NCBI RefSeq assembly: GCF_002946835.1
Contig: NZ_CP026652.1
Coordinates: 7,688,001-7,752,000 of the forward strand
Reading direction: 5' to 3'
Length of the DNA: 64,000 nt
Source of the DNA: Streptomyces dengpaensis
Lineage (GTDB): Bacteria > Actinomycetota > Actinomycetes > Streptomycetales > Streptomycetaceae
Under the pieces are notes generated by a model. That model ran no database searches and had not been told where the DNA came from. It worked only from the letters and a program-made list of their open reading frames with translations. Below, piece by piece: positions 59,609 to 64,000 of this stretch. A program made the translations under genes and the position numbers. How positions within the stretch are numbered: the stretch's first letter is position 1; each line of letters begins with the position of its first letter.

Positions 59609-60649
59609 GTGATCATCTGGATCAACGGTGCGATCGGTGCGGGGAAGACCACCACCGCACGGGAACTGATCGAGCTGATCCCGAACAGCACGCTCTTCGA
59701 CCCCGAGGTCATCGGCGGCACACTCACGCAGCTGCTGCCGCCCAAACGCCTCGCCGAGGTCGGCGACTTCCAGGACCTGCGCATCTGGCGACGCCTCGTG
59801 GTCGACACCGCGGCCGCCATGCTCGCGGAACTCGGCGGTGTTCTCGTGGTCCCGATGACCCTGCTCCGCCAGGAGTACCGCGACGAGATCTTCGGCGGCC
59901 TCGCCGCGCGCCGGATCCCCGTACGGCATGTGCTGCTCGCCCCGGCGGAAACGATCCTGCGCGAGCGAATAGCCAGGCGCGCGGTGCCCTCGGACCCGCC
60001 GGACGGCGACATGAGCGTGCGCAAGTGGTCCTACGACCACATCGAGCCCTACCGCACCGCGCTCGCCTCCTGGCTCACCGCCGACGCCCACCCCGTGGAC
60101 ACCAGCGCGCTCACCCCGTACGACACCGCCCTGCGCATCGCCGACGCCGTACGCACCGGGGACGTGCCCGTGTGCGACATCGTGCAAACGCCCGAACCCA
60201 CCGCGGAGACCGTCGCCGCGGGGGTGCTCCTCTTCGACGAACAGGACCGGGTGCTGCTCGTCGACCCGACGTACAAGGCTGGCTGGGAATTCCCCGGAGG
60301 TGTCGTCGAACCCGGCGAGGCGCCCGCGCGCGCGGGCATGCGCGAGGTCAAGGAGGAGACCGGCCTCACGCTCGACGACGTGCCCCTTCTCCTTGTCGTC
60401 GACTGGGAGTCGCCCGCGCCTCCCGGCTTCGGCGGCCTGCGGCTCCTCTTCGACGGCGGCCAGCTCGACGCGACGGCCGCCCGGCAACTGCTGCTGCCCG
60501 GCCCCGAGCTACGCGACTGGCGCTTCGTCACCGAGGAGGAGGCCGCCGGCCTGCTGCCGCCCGTGCGCTACGAACGACTGCGCTGGGCCCTGCGGGCGCG
60601 CGAGCGCGGGGCGGCGCTCTATCTGGAGGCCGGGGTCCCGGTCGGCTGA
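59609..60649 (+). CDS. P-loop kinase - NUDIX hydrolase fusion protein
   Basis: A 346-residue two-domain protein. Residues 1-190: AAA/kinase-like P-loop domain with Walker [13 protein letters not shown] (7-14), [20 protein letters not shown] and a lid-like [12 protein letters not shown]. Residues about 200-340: NUDIX domain with the full box [20 protein letters not shown] followed by ETGL. The kinase half resembles AAA_33/zeta-toxin-like and streptomycete tunicamycin-resistance-type proteins. The joined activities suggest nucleotide or nucleoside salvage, sanitation or modification. GTG 59609 follows gaagagggggaacc. Monocistronic. Confidence 0.87.
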   Translation: MIIWINGAIGAGKTTTARELIELIPNSTLFDPEVIGGTLTQLLPPKRLAEVGDFQDLRIWRRLVVDTAAAMLAELGGVLVVPMTLLRQEYRDEIFGGLAARRIPVRHVLLAPAETILRERIARRAVPSDPPDGDMSVRKWSYDHIEPYRTALASWLTADAHPVDTSALTPYDTALRIADAVRTGDVPVCDIVQTPEPTAETVAAGVLLFDEQDRVLLVDPTYKAGWEFPGGVVEPGEAPARAGMREVKEETGLTLDDVPLLLVVDWESPAPPGFGGLRLLFDGGQLDATAARQLLLPGPELRDWRFVTEEEAAGLLPPVRYERLRWALRARERGAALYLEAGVPVG

Positions 60650-60790
60650 CGCCCGGACCGCGCTCGGCGGGTGAGCCGCGCCCCACTCGGAGTCCCACCG
60701 GCAGGCGCCGCGTCGCATCACGGACAGCCCGACCGGGAAGCTCAACATGCGGAGTCCGGGAAGGACTTCGGCGACATCCATGAGCCGGAC

Positions 60791-60828
60791 GCGGAGAGGG
60801 CCCGCGCCTGATGGCGAGGGCCCTCCGC
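60791..60828. terminator. hairpin between kinase-NUDIX and dipeptidase genes
   Basis: gcggagagggccc (60791-60803) pairs with gggccctccgc (60818-60828), leaving a two-base bulge. It serves the convergent genes. Confidence 0.65.
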
Positions 60829-60842
60829 TGTGGGCGGAGTGA

Positions 60843-62198
60843 TCAGCTCGCCGCGTAATTGCGCAGGAACAGCGCCTCCGCGACCGACAGACGCTCCAGC
60901 TCGTCCGGCGAGACACCCTCGTTCACCGCGTGGATCTGCGCCTCCGGCTCGCTCAGGCCGATGAGCAGGATCTCCGCCTGCGGGTACAGCGAGGCAAGGG
61001 TGTTGCACAGCGGGATGGAGCCGCCCAGGCCCGCGTACTGCATCTCCTGGCCGGCGTAGGCGACCGACATCGCCTCGGTCATCGCCGCGTACGCCGGGCT
61101 GGAGGTGTCGGCGCGGAACGGCTGGCCCCCGCCGACCTGCTCGGTGCTCACCCGTGCGCCCCACGGCGTGTGCGCCTCGAGGTGGGCCCGCAGCAGCTTG
61201 GTCGCCTCGACCGTGTCCGCGCCCGGCGGCACCCGCAGGCTGATCAGCGCGCGGGCGCCCGCCTGCACGGACGCGGTCGCGCCGACCACCGGCGGGACGT
61301 CGATGCCGAGGACGGTGACGGCCGGACGCGCCCAGATGCGGTCGGCGACCGTGCCGGAGCCGATGAGCTCCACGCCGTCGAGCACCTTCGCGTCCTTGCG
61401 GAACGACTCCTCGTCGTACTGCAGGCCGTTCCACGTGGCGTCGCCCGTCAGCCCGTCGACGGTCGTCGAACCGTCCTTTGCCCGCAGCGAGTCCAGTACG
61501 CGGATCAGCGCGGCGAGCGCGTCGGGCGCCGCTCCGCCGAACTGCCCCGAGTGCAGGTTGCCTTCGAGGGTGTCCACTTGAACGCGTACGAGGGTCATGC
61601 CGCGCAGCGTCGCGGTGACCGTCGGCAGACCGGCCCGGAAGTTGCCGGCGTCACCGATGACGATGGTGTCGGCGGTCAGCAGCTCCGGGTGCGCCTCGGC
61701 GTACCGCTCGAGCCCGCCCGTGCCCTGCTCCTCCGAACCCTCGACGATCACCTTGATGTGCACCGGAATGCCGCCGTTCGCCTTGAGCGCACGCAGGGCC
61801 AGCAGGTGCATGATGACGCCGCCCTTGCAGTCCGCGCTGCCGCGCCCGTACCAGCGGCCGTCGCGCTCGGTCAGCTCGAACGGCGGCGTCAGCCAGGCCG
61901 CTTCGTCCAGCGGCGGCTGCACGTCGTAGTGCGCGTACAGCAGGACCGTCTTCGCGCCCTCGGGCCCGGGCAGGAAGCCGTACACCGACTGCGTGCCGTC
62001 GGGGGTGTCGAGCAGTGCCACGTCCTGGAAGCCCTCGGCGCGCAGCGCGTCGGCGATCCAGTTCGCGGCGCCCTGGCTCTCGCTCTTGGGGAACTGGTCG
62101 AAGTCCGCCACCGACTTGAAGGCCACCAGCTCGGTGAGCTCCGCCTTAGCCCGGGGCATGAGCGAGGCGACGGTCTCGGCGACCGGATTCGACGACAT
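60843..62198 (-). CDS. M20 family dipeptidase
   Basis: A 451-residue zinc metallopeptidase of the M20/M25/M40 family (CNDP/PepV-like dipeptidase). Motifs: VLLYAHYDVQPPLDEAAWLT (first metal His/Asp), WYGRGSADCKGGVIMHLLAL (bridging Asp), IVEGSEEQGTGGLE (catalytic Glu and metal Glu), DAGNFRAGLPTVT, and a C-terminal GGSIPLCNTLASLYPQAEIL with the His of IHAVNEGV. The dimerisation domain lies between residues 200 and 330. Cytoplasmic peptide degradation. ATG 62198 has aaggag at 7 bases; GTG 62204 is less good. Confidence 0.92.
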   Translation of the reverse strand: MSSNPVAETVASLMPRAKAELTELVAFKSVADFDQFPKSESQGAANWIADALRAEGFQDVALLDTPDGTQSVYGFLPGPEGAKTVLLYAHYDVQPPLDEAAWLTPPFELTERDGRWYGRGSADCKGGVIMHLLALRALKANGGIPVHIKVIVEGSEEQGTGGLERYAEAHPELLTADTIVIGDAGNFRAGLPTVTATLRGMTLVRVQVDTLEGNLHSGQFGGAAPDALAALIRVLDSLRAKDGSTTVDGLTGDATWNGLQYDEESFRKDAKVLDGVELIGSGTVADRIWARPAVTVLGIDVPPVVGATASVQAGARALISLRVPPGADTVEATKLLRAHLEAHTPWGARVSTEQVGGGQPFRADTSSPAYAAMTEAMSVAYAGQEMQYAGLGGSIPLCNTLASLYPQAEILLIGLSEPEAQIHAVNEGVSPDELERLSVAEALFLRNYAAS

Positions 62199-62235
62199 GG
62201 GCACGCTCCTTGTGGGTGCGACGTTTTACTGACGT

Positions 62236-62251
62236 TGTACTTCTGTGTACA
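62236..62251. promoter_or_regulatory. small palindrome between divergent genes
   Basis: tgtac-ttctgt-gtaca lies 38 bases upstream of the dipeptidase start, in the region shared with the flavoprotein gene. A possible operator only. Confidence 0.35.
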
Positions 62252-62393
62252 TGTGATCGTGCGGTGCGTATGCGCGTACTGGTGTGCGGGGCGCATACGC
62301 TGCCGATCCTCCCACAGCGGCCTGCGGCGATGCCCGCCGTAGGATGCGGGGGACAAGTGCGGCAGACGGTTGGACTGGGAGCAATAGACCATC

Positions 62394-63599
62394 GTGAGCA
62401 GCGAGAACTCTTCGACGGACGACGGGCAGCGGGTGTGGGACGTCGTCGTGGTCGGCGCGGGGCCGGCGGGTGCCTCCGCCGCCTATGCGGCAGCGGTCGC
62501 GGGACGTAGCGTCCTGCTGCTGGAGAAGGCGGAGCTGCCCCGCTACAAGACGTGCGGCGGCGGCATCATCGGCCCCTCGCGCGACGCGCTGCCGCCCGGC
62601 TTCGAGCTGCCGTTCCAGGACCGGGTGCACGCGGTCACGTTCTCGCTCGACGGCCGGTTCACCCGTACCCGCCGCTCCAAGCAGATGCTGTTCGGGCTGA
62701 TCAACCGGCCCGAGTTCGACCAGCAGCTCGTCGAACACGCCCAGAAGGCGGGCGCCGAACTGCGCACGGGCGTCACGGTGTCGCGCGTCGAACAGCACGG
62801 CTCAGCCGTGCCGGACCGGCGCACCGTGGCCGTCGTGCTGCAGGGCGGCGAGACGGTGCTGGCGCGGGCGGTCGTCGGCGCCGACGGCAGCGCCAGCCGG
62901 ATAGGGGCGCACGTCGGCGTGAAGCTCGACCAGGTCGACCTCGGCCTGGAGGCGGAGATCCCGGTACCGGAGACCGTCGCCGAGGACTGGCAGGGACGGG
63001 TACTGATCGACTGGGGACCGCTGCCCGGCAGTTACGGGTGGGTCTTCCCGAAGGGGGACACGCTCACCGTCGGCGTGATCTCCGCACGCGGTGAAGGCGC
63101 CGCCACCAAGCGGTACTTGGAGGACTTCATCGCCCGCCTCGGGCTCGCGGGGTTCGAACCGGCCATTTCCTCGGGCCACTTGACGCGCTGCCGCGCCGAC
63201 GACTCGCCGCTGTCGCGGGGTCGGGTGCTGGTGTGCGGCGACGCGGCGGGACTCCTCGAGCCCTGGACCCGCGAGGGCATCTCCTTCGCACTGCGCTCCG
63301 GGCGGCTCGCGGGGGAGTGGGCGGTACGGATCGCCGAGGCGCACGACGCGGTGGACACCCGGCGCCAGGCGCTGAACTACGCCTTCGCGATCAAGGCGGG
63401 GCTCGGCGTCGAGATGAGCGTCGGCAAGCGCCTGCTGACCGTCTTCGAGCGCCGGCCGGGCATGTTCCACGCGGCGATCACGGGCTTCCGGCCCGCGTGG
63501 AAGGCCTTCACCGGGATAACGCGCGGCTCGACGTCGCTGGGCGAAATCGTCCGTACCCATCCGCTGGCCGGCCGCGCCCTGACCGCGCTCGATCGGTGA
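62394..63599 (+). CDS. geranylgeranyl reductase family FAD-dependent oxidoreductase
   Basis: A 401-residue flavoprotein of the GGR/BchP type. The FAD motif is VVVVGAGPAGASAAYAAAVA (about residues 17-36), then LLLEKAELPRYKTCGGGII, where PRYKxCGGG is the hallmark of the group. VVGADGSASRIGAHVGV, and LVCGDAAGLLEPWTREGISF (GDAAG..P..GEGI-like) follow. Such enzymes reduce double bonds of isoprenoid chains, for example in menaquinone or carotenoid-linked lipids. The start at GTG 62394 is in a weak ribosome-binding context (gggagcaatagaccatc). Confidence 0.9.
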   Translation: MSSENSSTDDGQRVWDVVVVGAGPAGASAAYAAAVAGRSVLLLEKAELPRYKTCGGGIIGPSRDALPPGFELPFQDRVHAVTFSLDGRFTRTRRSKQMLFGLINRPEFDQQLVEHAQKAGAELRTGVTVSRVEQHGSAVPDRRTVAVVLQGGETVLARAVVGADGSASRIGAHVGVKLDQVDLGLEAEIPVPETVAEDWQGRVLIDWGPLPGSYGWVFPKGDTLTVGVISARGEGAATKRYLEDFIARLGLAGFEPAISSGHLTRCRADDSPLSRGRVLVCGDAAGLLEPWTREGISFALRSGRLAGEWAVRIAEAHDAVDTRRQALNYAFAIKAGLGVEMSVGKRLLTVFERRPGMFHAAITGFRPAWKAFTGITRGSTSLGEIVRTHPLAGRALTALDR

Positions 63600-63729
63600 C
63601 CCAAGGGGGCCGGGGGCCGGGGCCCGCGGCCGAGGGCTCAGCTCTTTTCGAGGTGGACGTGCATGGACATGTGCGGACATGCGGTGACGTGTGTGGACAG
63701 GATGCCTGCGCCTTGGGGGCGAAAAGCGT

Positions 63730-63832
63730 GAGCACTGCTCTCGCTTGAGGGCAGTGTGAATGAGGTCGGCTACCCGAAGCAAGAGCACCGCTCTCTTTTT
63801 TGTGCGTCGCTCTCAATTGCGTGCACTGCTCT
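63730..63832 (+). promoter_or_regulatory. three operator-like sites upstream of the terminal TetR gene
   Basis: gagca-c-tgctc (63730-63740, perfect), agagca-c-cgctct (63782-63794, one mismatch) and gtgcactgctct (about 63821-63832, weaker left half) share the agagcAnTGCTCT form. A further gctct occurs between. The last site ends 24 bases before the TetR start codon, so self-repression is likely. Confidence 0.65.
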
Positions 63833-63856
63833 GAAAACGGTGGGACACTGCCCGGC

Positions 63857-64000
63857 ATGAGTACCGCACAAGGCGCCCGCGCCCGAGCCAGGATCGAGGT
63901 CACCGCCGCCATCAAGGACGCGGCGCGCAGACAGCTCGCGGCAGAAGGCGCCGCCAAGCTCTCGCTGCGGGCCGTGGCCCGCGAGCTCGGCATGGCCTCC
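63857..64000 (+). CDS. TetR family transcriptional regulator, N-terminal part (cut by window end)
   Basis: The first 48 codons are visible: MSTAQGARARARIEVTAAIK, then DAARRQLAAEGAAKLSLRAV and ARELGMAS, which is the start of a TetR HTH (LSLRAVARELGMAS is the second and third helix). The rest lies beyond base 64000. The repeated operator sites just upstream support a self-regulating repressor. Confidence 0.85.
   Translation, partial: MSTAQGARARARIEVTAAIKDAARRQLAAEGAAKLSLRAVARELGMAS

Overview
The window looks like a piece of a Streptomyces (or close actinobacterial) chromosome. Base composition is very GC-rich, codons end mostly in G or C, many genes start with GTG, and the families present (FUSC proteins, Rv1733c-type protein, SpoIIE-type phosphatase, DUF6421, DUF6986, many TetR/LacI/MarR/Lrp regulators) are typical of that genus. 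I saw no rRNA, tRNA, CRISPR array, prophage or insertion sequence. It reads as ordinary chromosome with several patches of decayed genes.

Layout. 1-2.1 kb: end of an aldo/keto reductase gene, a DHFR-family gene and a TetR repressor. 2.3-7.3 kb: a translationally coupled four-gene molybdenum hydroxylase operon (2Fe-2S, FAD and molybdopterin subunits plus an XdhC-type maturation protein), with two operator palindromes between it and the repressor. 7.3-15.1 kb: HAD hydrolase, Lrp regulator, DMT transporter, two FUSC membrane proteins and a SpoIIE-type phosphatase. 15.5-16.9 kb: a stand-alone nitric oxide synthase oxygenase. 17-22.3 kb: lactonase, chelatase-like protein, sugar-kinase-like ATPase, uracil-DNA glycosylase and an Asp-box propeller. 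22.5-25.4 kb: membrane proteins, one very Met/His-rich, followed by an ECF sigma factor with a Cys-Ala-Pro repeat tail. 25.5-26.0 kb: remnants of an ABC permease and an Old Yellow Enzyme beside the enzyme's apparently intact ArsR-type regulator. 26.4-32.7 kb: NCS2 nucleobase permease, ferredoxin-NADP reductase, DUF305 lipoprotein, LVIVD protein and TetR. 33-38.9 kb: hypothetical and broken genes, HAD, PAP2, M56 peptidase, DUF5134, a FUSC remnant and MarR. 39-44 kb: VOC proteins, serine hydrolase, GNAT, GDPD and an HSL-type esterase. 44.1-48.8 kb: the DUF6421-SDR-threonine aldolase operon and the transglutaminase-B3/B4 pair. 48.9-53.5 kb: acyltransferase, DUF4395/thioredoxin, a leader peptide with its flavin reductase, and etfBA. 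53.5-64 kb: secreted nuclease-like protein, DUF6986 aldolase, LacI/ROK divergent pair, kinase-NUDIX fusion, M20 dipeptidase, geranylgeranyl-reductase-like flavoprotein, and the start of a TetR gene preceded by repeated operators.

How genes may work together. The molybdenum hydroxylase operon, the NCS2 permease and the DUF6986 aldolase would fit purine or aldehyde catabolism, and the last two share a promoter motif. The nitric oxide synthase lacks its own reductase; the ferredoxin-NADP reductase 11 kb away is one possible electron source. The Met/His-rich membrane protein and the Cys-tailed sigma factor look like a candidate metal-sensing pair.

A further theme is minisatellite-like tandem repeats with periods of 7 to 32 bases at gene ends, between genes and inside coding regions. 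Function names rest on sequence recognition by eye; no database search was run.
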